NCBI GenBank assembly: GCA_900767385.1
Contig: CAAFYY010000113.1
Location: forward strand, 19,401-83,400
Origin: Bacteroidales bacterium
GTDB lineage: Bacteria > Bacteroidota > Bacteroidia > Bacteroidales > Paludibacteraceae
Length of the DNA: 64,000 nt
Direction: 5' to 3'
Part shown: piece after piece, positions 18,223-27,640 of the stretch
How the letters are laid out: each line of letters begins with the position of its first letter
Numbering within the stretch: position 1 is the first letter of the stretch
The notes under the pieces: model-generated
What the model was told of the DNA's origin: nothing
Database searches by the model: none
What the model saw: only the letters and a program-made list of their open reading frames with translations
Translations under genes and position numbers: made by a program

Positions 18223-19272
18223 ATGGCAGACTGGTTTCAACGACTCTTTCCCTCCTCATTTGCCTTGATGGCAGGCCCTTGCAGTGCCGAGAGTGAGGAA
18301 CAGGTGATGGCAACAGCCACCGCCCTTCAGCGTATGGACATCGGTCTGTTCCGCGCAGGTGTCTGGAAGCCGCGCACCCGTCCCGGAGGATTTGAAGGCA
18401 TGGGCGAGGCGGCGCTCCCATGGCTGGCGAGGGTGAAGAACGAACTCGGTCTCCGCGTGGCTATTGAAGTGGCTACCTCGAGACATGCGGAACTCGCCCT
18501 CCAATATGGCATCGATGCCTTTTGGATAGGTGCCCGAACCACCACTAACCCCTTTGCTGTCCAGGAGATTGCCGACGCTCTCCGCGGCAGCGATATCCCA
18601 GTCTTCGTAAAAAATGCGATGGTGCCCGACGTCAAACTCTGGTGTGGTGCCATAGAACGGCTGAAAAACAGCGGCGTCAACAACCTCGCTGCCGTCCATC
18701 GCGGTTTCGGCGTACTCGAAGAGACAACCTTCCGCAACTCCCCGGTCTGGCGTATCCCGATAGAACTGCACCGCCAAATGCCTGAAATACCGCTGCTCTG
18801 CGACCCAAGCCATATTGCAGGACGCACCGACCTCGTTGAGTTGGTGGCTCGCCAAGCTGTCGACATGGGATTCTCCGGACTGATGGTTGAAGTGCATAAT
18901 GACCCTTGCAACGCACTCAGCGACAGCGAACAGCAACTCACCCCAGAGATGCTGGAACATATGATGAAAGTTCTTGATATCAAACAGAGAGCCATCGTCA
19001 AAGATGCGGAACTCCTGCATCTGAGAGCTGAGATTGACCAACACGATACCGAACTGTTCAGACTCCTTGCCGAGCGCATGGAAATCGTAAGAAAAGTGGG
19101 CGAACTGAAACAAAGAGAGGGTACACCGGTGCTACAACCACAACGCTACAACCAGATTCTCCAGCGCCGTATGAAAGAAGCCGCCTCACTCGGACTCTCG
19201 GAAGATTTCGTCAAACAAGTGATGGAACTGATTCACGAAGAGGCTGTTTGCCAGCAACTCTCCAAGAAATAA
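18223..19272 (+). CDS. DAHP synthase / chorismate mutase fusion
   Basis: 349 aa. Residues 1-255 are a type I-beta (KDO8P synthase-like) DAHP synthase, which condenses PEP and erythrose-4-phosphate. Motifs seen: AGPCSAES near 17, FRAGVWKPRTRPGGFEG near 44, and CDPSHIAGR near 195. Residues about 260-349 are an AroQ-type chorismate mutase (LRAEIDQHDTELFRLLAERM). The fusion places the first step of the shikimate pathway and the prephenate branch in one protein, which in relatives allows feedback control by prephenate or chorismate. aroA of the same pathway is at 6747-7913. Confidence 0.93.
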   Translation: MADWFQRLFPSSFALMAGPCSAESEEQVMATATALQRMDIGLFRAGVWKPRTRPGGFEGMGEAALPWLARVKNELGLRVAIEVATSRHAELALQYGIDAFWIGARTTTNPFAVQEIADALRGSDIPVFVKNAMVPDVKLWCGAIERLKNSGVNNLAAVHRGFGVLEETTFRNSPVWRIPIELHRQMPEIPLLCDPSHIAGRTDLVELVARQAVDMGFSGLMVEVHNDPCNALSDSEQQLTPEMLEHMMKVLDIKQRAIVKDAELLHLRAEIDQHDTELFRLLAERMEIVRKVGELKQREGTPVLQPQRYNQILQRRMKEAASLGLSEDFVKQVMELIHEEAVCQQLSKK

Positions 19273-19328
19273 AATCCCCTTCCCTATAAATAAATAGTTG
19301 TACGAGACTACAGTACAAGAAAAAATCG

Positions 19329-19336
19329 TATCTTTG
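19329..19336 (+). promoter_or_regulatory. -7 promoter element for the DUF4827-glmM unit
   Basis: TATCTTTG, 49 nt before the lipoprotein ATG at 19385. Confidence 0.65.
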
Positions 19337-19384
19337 CCACGAATTGTACCCCGTTGGGAACAACTGAAAATACATCATTTTACA

Positions 19385-19927
19385 ATGAGAAATCAATCTA
19401 TCTTTGCAGCAATATTATTCGTTTTGGCATTCGTAAGTTGCGAAAGCTCAACGAACTACGCCAGTCAGTTGGAACAAGAGAAGAAACAGATCCAACAATT
19501 TATTGAGCGTAACAACTATACCGTCGTCTACGAATATCCGGAAGACTCTGTCTTTGCTGATGGCGTATTCTACTACTCTGAGAAAGACAATATCTACTTC
19601 CGTCTTGACCAAAAGGGGGAAGGCGACACCATCAAAATGGGCGACAAACTCCAGGTGCGCTACATCCAATCAACCCTTGATGAGTTCCCTGTAGTAGAGA
19701 GCTACTGGACCACCATGGACCTCGAGTATCCAGTCGAAGTGACCTATGGCGGCTATAGCACCGAGAACAACTGCGATGGTTGGGAGGCTGCTTTCGGCAT
19801 GATGCAACGCAGCAATGCGGTGGCTCAAGTCATCATCCCTTCATACAAAGGATTCAGCTGGGCAACCACCCAGACCACCCTCACCCCTTACATGTATAAA
19901 TTAACATTCCTCGTACTACCAAAATAA
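19385..19927 (+). CDS. DUF4827-like lipoprotein
   Basis: 180 aa. The lipoprotein signal peptide ends AFVSC (Cys 19). The mature part resembles an FKBP-type fold: YPEDSVFADGVFY, then GDKLQVRYIQSTLDEFP, then a C-terminal block starting WEAAFGMM. It matches the DUF4827 pattern, which in Bacteroidales often lies next to glmM as it does here (7 nt apart). It may be a peptidyl-prolyl-isomerase-like periplasmic chaperone; this is inference. The upstream in-frame ATG at 19298 precedes the promoter and is rejected. Confidence 0.8.
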   Translation: MRNQSIFAAILFVLAFVSCESSTNYASQLEQEKKQIQQFIERNNYTVVYEYPEDSVFADGVFYYSEKDNIYFRLDQKGEGDTIKMGDKLQVRYIQSTLDEFPVVESYWTTMDLEYPVEVTYGGYSTENNCDGWEAAFGMMQRSNAVAQVIIPSYKGFSWATTQTTLTPYMYKLTFLVLPK

Positions 19928-19934
19928 TCTCACG

Positions 19935-21326
19935 ATGACATTAGTAAAGAGCATATCAGGCATCCGCGGCACCATCGGCGGTTCAGTAGGTGAGGGCCTC
20001 TCTCCTGTTGATATCGCCAAGTTTACTGCGGCCTATGCCACTACCATACAGAAGCAACGCGGCAAGAAAGAGTGCACCATCGTTGTCGGACGCGATGCCC
20101 GCATCTCGGGTGAGATGGTCAGCCATCTCGTGATTGGCACCCTCCTCGGCTGCGGCTGCAACGTCACCGACATCGGACTCGCCACCACCCCAACGACAGA
20201 GATTGCCGTCACTGGTGAGAACGCCGACGGCGGTATCATCCTCACTGCCAGCCACAACCCCAAACAATGGAACGCCCTCAAACTCCTCAACGCACAAGGC
20301 GAATTCCTCAACAAGGCTGAAGGCGAAGAGGTCATTGCCATTGCCGAACGCGACGACTTTCAGTTTGCCGACGTAGAAGAACTCGGACAGTACAAACGTA
20401 TCGACGACTATACACAACGTCATATAGACATGGTCTTGGGTCTCAGCCTCGTGGATGTTGAGGCTGTGAGAAATGCACACCTCCGTGTGGCTTGCGACTG
20501 CGTCAACTCCGTTGGCGGCATCGCTATCCCACAACTCCTGGAGGCGATGGGCGTCGAAGTGCTCCCACTCTACTGCACTCCCGATGGCCGCTTCCCACAC
20601 AACCCAGAACCACTCCCAGAACACCTCACCGACATTGCCAACAAGGTGAAAGAGGAGAAAGCCGATGTCGGCTTCGTTGTCGATCCCGACGTTGACCGCC
20701 TCGCCATCATCTGCGAGAACGGCGAGATGTTCGGCGAAGAATACACCCTTGTCTCCGTAGCCGATTATGTGCTCGGCCACACCCCAGGCAACACCGTTTC
20801 CAACCTCAGCTCCAGTCGCGCCCTCAGCGATGTCACCGAAGGTCACGGCGGCAGTTATGCTGCAGCCGCTGTCGGCGAAGTCAACGTCGTTGAGAAGATG
20901 AAACAGACCCACGCTGTCATCGGTGGCGAGGGCAACGGCGGCGTCATCTATCCTGAGGCTCACTATGGCCGTGATGCCCTTGTCGGCATCGCCCTCTTCC
21001 TCACCATGATGGTGAAACGCGGCGAGAAACCGTCTGAGATTCGTGCCAAACTCCCTAACTACTACATCTCGAAAAACAAGATCCAACTCACACCGCAGAT
21101 CGACGTCGACGGCGTATTGGCTGTTGTCAAGGGTTGCTACAAACAATTCAAACTCAACACCATCGACGGCGTAAAGATCGACTTCCCACAAGGTTGGGTC
21201 CACCTCCGTAAATCAAACACCGAACCGATAATCCGCATCTACTCAGAAGCTCCTACCAAAGAGCAGGCCGACCGCTTTGCCGAGGCCATCATCGCGGAAA
21301 TCAAACGCATCGCAAACATCAAATAG
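19935..21326 (+). CDS. glmM: Phosphoglucosamine mutase
   Basis: 463 aa. It converts glucosamine-6-phosphate to glucosamine-1-phosphate for peptidoglycan and LPS. The catalytic phosphoserine is in TASHNPKQWN (Ser near residue 106). The metal loop is DPDVDRLA (near 252), the sugar loop is GGEGNGGVIYPE (near 330) and the phosphate loop is RKSNTEPIIRIYSEA near the C-terminus. It is translated from an operon with the DUF4827 lipoprotein and the following thioesterase. Confidence 0.94.
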   Translation: MTLVKSISGIRGTIGGSVGEGLSPVDIAKFTAAYATTIQKQRGKKECTIVVGRDARISGEMVSHLVIGTLLGCGCNVTDIGLATTPTTEIAVTGENADGGIILTASHNPKQWNALKLLNAQGEFLNKAEGEEVIAIAERDDFQFADVEELGQYKRIDDYTQRHIDMVLGLSLVDVEAVRNAHLRVACDCVNSVGGIAIPQLLEAMGVEVLPLYCTPDGRFPHNPEPLPEHLTDIANKVKEEKADVGFVVDPDVDRLAIICENGEMFGEEYTLVSVADYVLGHTPGNTVSNLSSSRALSDVTEGHGGSYAAAAVGEVNVVEKMKQTHAVIGGEGNGGVIYPEAHYGRDALVGIALFLTMMVKRGEKPSEIRAKLPNYYISKNKIQLTPQIDVDGVLAVVKGCYKQFKLNTIDGVKIDFPQGWVHLRKSNTEPIIRIYSEAPTKEQADRFAEAIIAEIKRIANIK

Positions 21327-21333
21327 AACAACT

Positions 21334-21696
21334 ATGACACACGAAAAAATCTTCACCGTAACAGACAACGATACCGCTGCCCGCTTTGCCTCTGGCACTG
21401 CCCTCGTGCTCGCCACCCCTTGCATGATAGCATGGATGGAAAACACCGCCCTTGAGATGATACCTCTCGAAGAGGGCATGAGCACCGTCGGAACCGCCAT
21501 CAACGTTCAGCACCTCAAAGCCTCAGCCGTTGGCGAAAAGATTCGCTGTGTGGCCGAAATCGTGGAGCAAGAAGGGCGTCGCACACTCTTCAACATCGTC
21601 TGCTACAACGAGCAGAACGAGGAAATCGGCAAGGCAACCCACGAACGCTTCCTCATCAACATGGCGAAGTTCATGGCCAAATTCGAAAAGAAATAA
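21334..21696 (+). CDS. Hotdog-fold thioesterase (FlK-like)
   Basis: 120 aa. The pattern ATPCMIAWMENTA near residue 28, then MSTVGTAINVQHLKAS near 48, matches small hotdog thioesterases related to fluoroacetyl-CoA thioesterase FlK. The Glu in MENTA and the His in VQHL would be active-site residues. The physiological acyl-CoA is unknown. The start at 21334 lies 7 nt after glmM; the longer in-frame start at 21277 would overlap glmM. Confidence 0.82.
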   Translation: MTHEKIFTVTDNDTAARFASGTALVLATPCMIAWMENTALEMIPLEEGMSTVGTAINVQHLKASAVGEKIRCVAEIVEQEGRRTLFNIVCYNEQNEEIGKATHERFLINMAKFMAKFEKK

Positions 21697-21720
21697 TTTT
21701 TTTACATCAACAATAAACAA

Positions 21721-21727
21721 AAAGGAG
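21721..21727 (+). promoter_or_regulatory. Shine-Dalgarno-like ribosome binding site
   Basis: AAAGGAG lies 8 nt before the ATG at 21736. Such a strong site is unusual here; most genes in the window lack one. Confidence 0.6.
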
Positions 21728-21735
21728 AAACAATT

Positions 21736-21990
21736 ATGAAACTCTCTCATCTCTTTGCATTCATCGGCGGTGCAGCCGCAGGCGTACTCGCTGGAATCTT
21801 GCTCGCTCCAGACAGCGGCAGCAACACTCGCGCTAAGATCGTCAACATGTTGAAAGAAAAAGGCGTAATCATGAGCAAAGAAGAACTCGAAGCTTTTGTT
21901 GCCAAAGTGAAAGGTAAACTGAAACTTGGCTTCAGCTCCGACGATTTGGAACAGGCTGTTGAAGACGCTATCGACGAAGAACGCATCTAA
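21736..21990 (+). CDS. YtxH-domain small membrane protein
   Basis: 84 aa. A Gly/Ala-rich membrane segment (FIGGAAAGVLAGILLAP, residues 7-23) is followed by a charged, probably helical tail. This is the YtxH layout (one segment, then an APxSGxxTR turn). Such proteins are stress- or stationary-phase-linked, with no known biochemical role. It leads a three-gene set with the holin-like and small protein genes, although a hairpin lies between it and the next gene. Confidence 0.8.
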   Translation: MKLSHLFAFIGGAAAGVLAGILLAPDSGSNTRAKIVNMLKEKGVIMSKEELEAFVAKVKGKLKLGFSSDDLEQAVEDAIDEERI

Positions 21991-22015
21991 GCCTAACCCT
22001 CCTTAACCAAAAGAC

Positions 22016-22079
22016 AGCAAACCCATCACACTCATCCCGACCCGTGAGTCGCTGGTGGCGTGATTGGTTTGCTCTTTTC
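22016..22079 (+). terminator. Possible terminator or attenuator
   Basis: AGCAAACC...ATCAC pairs with GTGAT...GGTTTGCT (13 bp, one mismatch) around a 30-nt loop, followed by CTTTTCT. The T tract is weak, so partial read-through into the downstream genes is likely. Confidence 0.5.
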
Positions 22080-22099
22080 TGACCTCTCAAACAAACACA

Positions 22100-22516
22100 A
22101 TGGAAAATAAAGAGTATCAACGTCTTCTGAATGATGCAAAGCAATACGCTCACATGCGTTACGACTTGCTGAAACTCGAATTGCTGGAGAAACTCTCGCG
22201 CATCATCGCCCTTCTCCTCGTTGTCGTCATCGCCCTCGTGCTCGGCCTCTCTGCCTTCGTCTACTTCTCGCTGGCATTGGCCTATGCGCTGAAACCGCTC
22301 TTTGGTGGCATGGGATGGCCATTGTGTATCATGGGTCTGGTCTTCGTTCTGCTGCTATTTCTCCTGTTCCGCAAGAAAGAGCAGTTCTTCCTCAACCCTA
22401 TCATCTCAAAACTCAGTGCCATCCTCTTTGCTCAGGATGCCACCGAAGAGGACGAACAGCCAACGGCTGACACTCCCGACCAACCAACCGATGTTGAACC
22501 AACAGTAGAAGAATGA
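22100..22516 (+). CDS. Phage_holin_3_6 / YqjE-like membrane protein
   Basis: 138 aa. An N-terminal amphipathic helix (YDLLKLELLEKLSRI) leads into two membrane segments (about residues 35-60 and 72-93). An acidic Pro/Thr tail follows. This is the PF07332 layout (YqjE in E. coli), which despite its name is not tied to a prophage here. The start at 22100 is preferred to the ATG at 22064, which lies inside the upstream hairpin. It overlaps the next gene at ATGATG. Confidence 0.72.
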   Translation: MENKEYQRLLNDAKQYAHMRYDLLKLELLEKLSRIIALLLVVVIALVLGLSAFVYFSLALAYALKPLFGGMGWPLCIMGLVFVLLLFLLFRKKEQFFLNPIISKLSAILFAQDATEEDEQPTADTPDQPTDVEPTVEE

Positions 22517-22776
22517 TGGAAAACCCGAACTTCAGTCAGATTCGCACGGCAGAAGACATTGCACGGATGAAAGCGTCTCTGCGCCACAATATTGCCGTTA
22601 AAGAGAACGTGTTGAAAAACGACATCTCCCGAGTGCGTAACTCGTTCTCTGTGTTGGGTATCATGGGACGTACGGTCAGCTATTTCACCGGCTTCTCCCG
22701 CAAGAAAAGTCCGCTTGCACTCTTCACTCTGGGATTCAAGATTGCCAAATCCCTTATCCGCTGGCGCAAGAAATAA
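22513..22776 (+). CDS. Small basic protein, YqjK-like position
   Basis: 87 aa, rich in Lys and Arg in the C-terminal half (SRKKSPLALFTLGFKIAKSL then RWRKK). A short hydrophobic stretch near 63-78 could be peripheral or span the membrane. The start overlaps the previous stop (ATGATGA), so the two are coupled. No family is recognised. By position it is analogous to YqjK in the E. coli yqjDEK set; this is inference. Confidence 0.65.
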   Translation: MMENPNFSQIRTAEDIARMKASLRHNIAVKENVLKNDISRVRNSFSVLGIMGRTVSYFTGFSRKKSPLALFTLGFKIAKSLIRWRKK

Positions 22777-22815
22777 CGCGCCCTCTCTTTGGGGCGTTTG
22801 CACGCCGCGCATAGA

Positions 22816-22850
22816 AAATTCCCATACTTCCGTGTAAAGTATGGGAATTT
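22816..22850 (+). terminator. Terminator-like hairpin
   Basis: AAATTCCCATACTT pairs perfectly with AAGTATGGGAATTT across a 7-nt loop. A/T tails occur on both sides. It ends the YtxH set before the uvrA promoter. Confidence 0.8.
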
Positions 22851-22886
22851 CTGTTTGTTGTAGCACGCTCTCCCGAAAAATTTCAG

Positions 22887-22894
22887 TATCTTTG
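22887..22894 (+). promoter_or_regulatory. -7 promoter element for uvrA
   Basis: TATCTTTG, 25 nt before the uvrA ATG. No SOS/LexA-type box was recognised. Confidence 0.6.
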
Positions 22895-22919
22895 TCGGCT
22901 AAATCTCACGAAAGGAAAG

Positions 22920-25784
22920 ATGGGAAAGAAAAATCAGGAAACTCAAACGATAGAAACCACCTCCAAGCCATGGCTCACTGTGCATGGTGCCAGGGTCAAC
23001 AACCTTAGAAACGTTGACGTTGCCATCCCGCTCTATAAGCTCACCGTGATTACTGGCCTGAGTGGCAGCGGCAAGTCGTCGCTTGCTTTCGACACACTCT
23101 ATGCGGAAGCATCCCGCCGTTACATTGAGACCTTCTCTGCCTACGCCCGTCACTTCATGGGACACATTGAACGTCCCGACGTTGACGACATCCAAGGACT
23201 CTCTCCCGTCATCGCCATCGAGCAGAAGACCACCAACAAAAGTCCTCGCTCCACCGTGGGCACCGTCACAGAGATAGCCGATTTCCTTCGCCTTCTCTTT
23301 GCCCGTGCCGGTGAGGCCTACTCCTATCTCAGCGGTGAGAAGATGGTGAGATACTCCGAAGAGCATATCCTGGAACTCATCTCCCAACTATACAACGGTC
23401 AGCCCTGTATGCTCCTTGCTCCGCTCATCAAAGGACGCAAGGGACATTACCGCGAACTCTTTGAGAGTCTGCGCCGTAAGGGCTTCCTCACCGTACGTGT
23501 CGATGGGGAACTGATGGAGATCATGCCAGGCATGAAGGTGGACCGCTTCAAAAACCACGACATCGAACTGGTCATCGACAAAATGAACATAGAGGCGCGT
23601 GAGGCTACCCGTCTGAAGAGAAGTCTCCAGATGACGCTTCGCCATGGTGCCGGCGTTGTCCTCGTGATGCCGAAAAACGGCGACCCTCGTTACTTCTCCA
23701 CCCACCTCTCCTGTCCGGTCACCGGTCTCTCCTATGCAGAACCCGCTCCACACAATTTCTCCTTCAACACCCCGAAAGGAGCCTGCCCATGCTGCAATGG
23801 CTTGGGTGTCATCTCCACCATCGATATCACCAAACTGATTCCCAACGACTCACTCTCCATCGCTCAAGGTGGCATCGCCCCCTTAGGCAAGGAGAAAAAC
23901 ACGTTTATCTTTCGTCAGTTGGCTGCCATCGCCGACCGTTACGATTTCACCCTCGACACCCCCATCAAAGAGATACCGTCGGAGGCTCTCAACGAAATCC
24001 TCTACGGCTCGCCCGAGGCGCTGATGGTCAAAGGCACCAACATCCCTGGTGGCATGATGATGTCAAGCTACGAAGGATTGGTCCGCTTCTTCGAACTGCA
24101 GCAGGAGGAAAGCACCTCCATCAAAGAGCAGCGTTGGGCTGAGCAGTTCTACCATACCACCACCTGTCCGGAGTGTCACGGCGACCGCCTCAATCAAGAG
24201 GCACTGCACTATCGTATAGGCGGCAAGAACATCGCCGAATTGAGTCGCATGGACATCATCGAACTCAAAGAGTGGATAGAGAAACTCCCGTCGCAACTCA
24301 ACGAACGTCAGCTTACCATCGCCACCGAGATCTTGAAAGAGATCAGCACCCGTCTCACCTTCCTCGAAGAGGTGGGTTTGGGCTACCTCTCCCTCTCGCG
24401 AGGAACGGCATCGCTCTCTGGCGGTGAGAGTCAGCGCATTCACCTTGCCACACAGATTGGCTCCCAGCTGGTCAACGTGCTCTATATCCTCGACGAACCG
24501 AGTATCGGACTCCATCAGCGCGACAACCGCCAACTCATCGCCTCGCTGAAGGAACTGCGCGACCATGGCAACACGGTCGTTGTCGTGGAACATGACGAGG
24601 AGATGATGCGTGAGGCCGACTACATCGTCGACCTCGGTCCCGGCGCAGGTCGTCTGGGCGGTGAGATCGTCTTCCAAGGCACACCGAAGGAGATGCTCAA
24701 AGCCAAGACCCTCACAGCCGACTACCTCAACCGCAAACGACAAATCATGATACCTGCTGTGCGCCGCGAAGGCAACGGCAAGACCCTCTCTTTGATTGGT
24801 GCGACAGGTCATAACCTGAAGAAAGTCAGCCTCCACCTTCCGTTGGGAAAACTCATCTGCATGACAGGCGTCAGCGGTAGTGGCAAGTCGTCGCTCATCA
24901 GTGGCACCCTCTATCCGGCGCTGGCGCAGCATTTCTATCGCTCTACCCAAGAGCCTCTCCCTTTTGAACGTATTGAAGGCTTAGATAATATCGATAAAGT
25001 CATCGTCGTCGACCAATCTCCGATTGGCCGTACGCCACGTTCCAACCCTGTCACCTACTCCGGCGTCTTCACCGACATCCGCAACCTCTTTGCATCGCTG
25101 ACCGAGGCTAAGATGCGCGGTTACAAAGGTGGCCGTTTCTCCTTCAACACCGCCGGCGGTCGTTGCGAAGTGTGCCGTGGCACCGGTTACAAACAGTTGG
25201 AAATGAACTTCCTTCCGAATGTGCTTGTGAAGTGTGAGGCATGCCGAGGCAGCCGTTACAATCGCGAGACCTTGGAGGTACGTTTCAAAGGCAAATCCAT
25301 TGCCGACGTCTTGGATATGACCTTCAATCAGGCTGTTGAGTTCTTCGAGAACATGCCGTCCTTTGTCCACAAACTCGAGATGATGCAGCGTGTGGGACTC
25401 GGTTACATCAAACTGGGTCAGGCAGCCACCACCCTGTCTGGCGGTGAGAGTCAACGTCTGAAATTGGCCACCGAACTCGCCAAGCGCGACACTGGTAAGA
25501 CCCTCTACATCCTCGACGAACCGACAACAGGACTCCATTTCGAGGACATCAACCTCCTGCTGGAGATCATCAACACCCTCGTTGACCGAGGCAACACCGT
25601 GGTCGTCATCGAACACAACCTCGACGTCATCAAATCCGCCGACCACATCGTCGACCTCGGTCCTGGCGCAGGTCGCGACGGCGGCAAAATAGTGGCGGAA
25701 GGAACGCCAGAGATGGTCTCAAAATCAAAGAAAAGTCTCACCGCCAAGTTCCTTCGCGAAGTATTGTCGCAAAACAACAAATAG
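22920..25784 (+). CDS. uvrA: Excinuclease ABC subunit A (first of two)
   Basis: 954 aa damage sensor of nucleotide excision repair. There are two ABC ATPase modules: Walker [10 protein letters not shown] near 45 and GVSGSGKSS near 645, each paired with an LSGGESQR signature. The length leaves room for the UvrB-binding and insertion domains. The C-terminal zinc finger is intact (CEVC...CEAC), but the first one reads CPVT...CPCC, so one of four cysteines is replaced by Thr. A second UvrA is encoded at 47039-49843. It shares a likely transcript with gldF (15 nt apart). Confidence 0.94.
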   Translation: MGKKNQETQTIETTSKPWLTVHGARVNNLRNVDVAIPLYKLTVITGLSGSGKSSLAFDTLYAEASRRYIETFSAYARHFMGHIERPDVDDIQGLSPVIAIEQKTTNKSPRSTVGTVTEIADFLRLLFARAGEAYSYLSGEKMVRYSEEHILELISQLYNGQPCMLLAPLIKGRKGHYRELFESLRRKGFLTVRVDGELMEIMPGMKVDRFKNHDIELVIDKMNIEAREATRLKRSLQMTLRHGAGVVLVMPKNGDPRYFSTHLSCPVTGLSYAEPAPHNFSFNTPKGACPCCNGLGVISTIDITKLIPNDSLSIAQGGIAPLGKEKNTFIFRQLAAIADRYDFTLDTPIKEIPSEALNEILYGSPEALMVKGTNIPGGMMMSSYEGLVRFFELQQEESTSIKEQRWAEQFYHTTTCPECHGDRLNQEALHYRIGGKNIAELSRMDIIELKEWIEKLPSQLNERQLTIATEILKEISTRLTFLEEVGLGYLSLSRGTASLSGGESQRIHLATQIGSQLVNVLYILDEPSIGLHQRDNRQLIASLKELRDHGNTVVVVEHDEEMMREADYIVDLGPGAGRLGGEIVFQGTPKEMLKAKTLTADYLNRKRQIMIPAVRREGNGKTLSLIGATGHNLKKVSLHLPLGKLICMTGVSGSGKSSLISGTLYPALAQHFYRSTQEPLPFERIEGLDNIDKVIVVDQSPIGRTPRSNPVTYSGVFTDIRNLFASLTEAKMRGYKGGRFSFNTAGGRCEVCRGTGYKQLEMNFLPNVLVKCEACRGSRYNRETLEVRFKGKSIADVLDMTFNQAVEFFENMPSFVHKLEMMQRVGLGYIKLGQAATTLSGGESQRLKLATELAKRDTGKTLYILDEPTTGLHFEDINLLLEIINTLVDRGNTVVVIEHNLDVIKSADHIVDLGPGAGRDGGKIVAEGTPEMVSKSKKSLTAKFLREVLSQNNK

Positions 25785-25799
25785 CAAAAACTTAATACT

Positions 25800-26537
25800 A
25801 TGCATACGATTCTTACCCTTTTCAAAAAGGAATTCCGAAGTTTCTTCACCTCTGCCACTGGCTATATCGTCTTGGCGTTGTTTCTCTTGGGCACCGGCCT
25901 CTTTCTCTGGGTGTTGCCTGGAGGATTCAACGTGTTGGACGGTGGCTATGCGCAGTTGGACGGACTCTTTACGCTGGCACCATGGCTCTACCTCTTCCTC
26001 TGTCCGGCAGTGACGATGCGTCTCTTTGCCGAAGAGCGTAGTCAGGGCACTCTGGAGGTGCTCTTCACCCGTCCGGCCTCCAAGTGGTCGCTTGTCATCG
26101 GCAAGGCGCTCTCTGGTTGGGCACTCGTCGTGATGGCACTCTTGCCAACCTTTGTATGGTATATCACCCTCAACTTCATGGCTGAGCCATTCGGCAACGT
26201 CGACCACGGCGCCTTCTGGGGATCGTTCATCGGACTCATCCTCCTTGCCGGCGTCTATTGCGCTGTCGGCACCTTTGCCTCGTCCGTCAGCAGCAACCAG
26301 ATTGTGGCATTTATTCTCGCTGCCACCCTCTGCTTCGTCTTGTTCTACGGCTTCGCCCTCGTAGGCTCCTTGGTTCACAGTGGCGACCTCAGCCGCATCA
26401 TCAAGAGCTTCGGCATCGACGACCACTATAAGTCCATGAGTCGAGGCGTCATCTACAGTCTCGACCTCCTCTACTTCTTCTTGCTCTCCACCCTCTTTGT
26501 GTGGCTGACAAAACTTCAAATCAGTAAGAAAATCTAA
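25800..26537 (+). CDS. gldF: ABC transporter permease, GldF-like
   Basis: 245 aa with six membrane segments, typical ABC-2 permease layout. EERSQGTLEVLFTRP near residue 80 is the cytoplasmic loop that contacts the ATPase. The N-terminus (LFKKEFRSFFTSATGYIVLA) matches GldF, a component of the Gld ABC complex named for gliding motility in Flavobacteria. The partners GldA (ATPase) and GldG are not next to it. In non-gliding Bacteroidales the role is unclear. Confidence 0.82.
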   Translation: MHTILTLFKKEFRSFFTSATGYIVLALFLLGTGLFLWVLPGGFNVLDGGYAQLDGLFTLAPWLYLFLCPAVTMRLFAEERSQGTLEVLFTRPASKWSLVIGKALSGWALVVMALLPTFVWYITLNFMAEPFGNVDHGAFWGSFIGLILLAGVYCAVGTFASSVSSNQIVAFILAATLCFVLFYGFALVGSLVHSGDLSRIIKSFGIDDHYKSMSRGVIYSLDLLYFFLLSTLFVWLTKLQISKKI

Positions 26538-26555
26538 TCGAAATAGCATTATACT

Positions 26556-27317
26556 ATGATACTTATAACAAACGACGACGGCTATCAGGCCAAAGGCATC
26601 GGTGTCGTTGCCGAATTGGCCCGTCAGTTGGATGAGCGTGTCGTGGTGCTCGCTCCAGATGGTGCCCGCTCTGGACAATCGAGTGCACTCTCTGTCAACA
26701 ATCCTATCGTCTACCACCCCATCTCCAACCAAGGGGGCATTGAGGTCTATGCCTGCAGTGGCACCCCCGTCGATTGCGTCAAACTCGCCTTCAGCGGTGT
26801 GTTGCCCAACTGGGAACGCCCTAAGATGGTAATCTCTGGCATCAACCACGGCTCCAACTCCTCCATCAACGTCATCTATTCCGGCACGATGGGTGCTGCC
26901 CTTGAAGGTTGCCTCTATGGTGTCCCTTCCGTGGGTCTCTCCATCTGCAACCACGACCTCCAAGCCGATTTCTCTCATGTCGTTGAGGCCTTTGCTGCCA
27001 TCCTCAAGGAGGTCTACACCAACGGACTCCCCGAGGGTGTCTGCCTTAATGTCAATGCGCCAAAAGAGGGTCCGGTGGCAGGCATGAAAGTGTGTCGTCA
27101 GGCAAGCGGCCGCTGGAGCGAAGAGTTTATGGCATCGCCAACCCCACGCGGCTACGACTGCTATTGGTTGACTGGCAAATTCTCCAACGTAGAGACCGGC
27201 TCCGACGATACTGACGAATACGCTCTTCAGAACGGCTACATCTCCATCAACCCCGTTCATACTGACATGACCCACTACGCCTCCATGGCAACCCTCTCAC
27301 AACGATTCCTGAAATGA
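26556..27317 (+). CDS. surE: 5'/3'-nucleotidase SurE
   Basis: 253 aa. It dephosphorylates nucleoside monophosphates. The N-terminal metal motif ITNDDGYQAKGI (Asp 7 and 8) is intact. APDGARSGQSSALS near 36 and SGINHGSNSSINVIYSGTMG near 94 complete the active site. The gene follows gldF by 18 nt and overlaps the next start (ATGA), indicating an operon. Confidence 0.95.
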   Translation: MILITNDDGYQAKGIGVVAELARQLDERVVVLAPDGARSGQSSALSVNNPIVYHPISNQGGIEVYACSGTPVDCVKLAFSGVLPNWERPKMVISGINHGSNSSINVIYSGTMGAALEGCLYGVPSVGLSICNHDLQADFSHVVEAFAAILKEVYTNGLPEGVCLNVNAPKEGPVAGMKVCRQASGRWSEEFMASPTPRGYDCYWLTGKFSNVETGSDDTDEYALQNGYISINPVHTDMTHYASMATLSQRFLK

Positions 27318-27619
27318 TGACCAAGAAACAGAAATTTGACTCCTTTTCTTTGGGAGTGGCTCTCGGATTGGTGATGCCAATCGTCTTCGGACTCCTCTTT
27401 GTGCTGGTGATGCCAGGAATAGACCTTGAGAGTGCCTTCCAGATGATCACCCATAGCGTCAACTGGGCCATCAAATACCTCTTTATTGCCATGGTTCCAG
27501 ATTTCATCTGCGTCTATATCTTCAACAAGATAGAGCGTTGGATGATGTGTCGTGGCATGATCGTAGCCATGATGTTCATGGTCATCGGCTTGCTCATCTT
27601 CACCCTCATCGGTGCATAA
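27314..27619 (+). CDS. Small membrane protein of unknown function
   Basis: 101 aa with three predicted membrane segments (about 14-34, 47-64, 78-100). The start overlaps the surE stop by 4 nt and lpxB follows 21 nt later. No family is recognised. Its position between surE and lpxB suggests an envelope role, but nothing in the sequence shows it. Confidence 0.72.
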   Translation: MMTKKQKFDSFSLGVALGLVMPIVFGLLFVLVMPGIDLESAFQMITHSVNWAIKYLFIAMVPDFICVYIFNKIERWMMCRGMIVAMMFMVIGLLIFTLIGA

Positions 27620-27640
27620 ACATATTATATATAGTAAAGC

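Noticed and set aside
18092..18421. N-terminal extension of the DUF819 protein
   Set aside because: It would start upstream of the TACCTTTG promoter, overlaps the divergent DAHP synthase gene, and lacks hydrophobic or family features.
19983..21203. 406-codon minus-strand frame opposite glmM
   Set aside because: Shadow of glmM, with no start context or protein-like pattern.
22100..22516. Prophage holin
   Set aside because: The PF07332-type protein has no phage genes nearby; a YqjE-like chromosomal role is more likely.
25725..27275. 516-codon open frame on the minus strand opposite gldF and surE
   Set aside because: It lies opposite two clear genes and reads as low-complexity Asp/Glu/His-rich sequence; open only because of codon bias on the plus strand.
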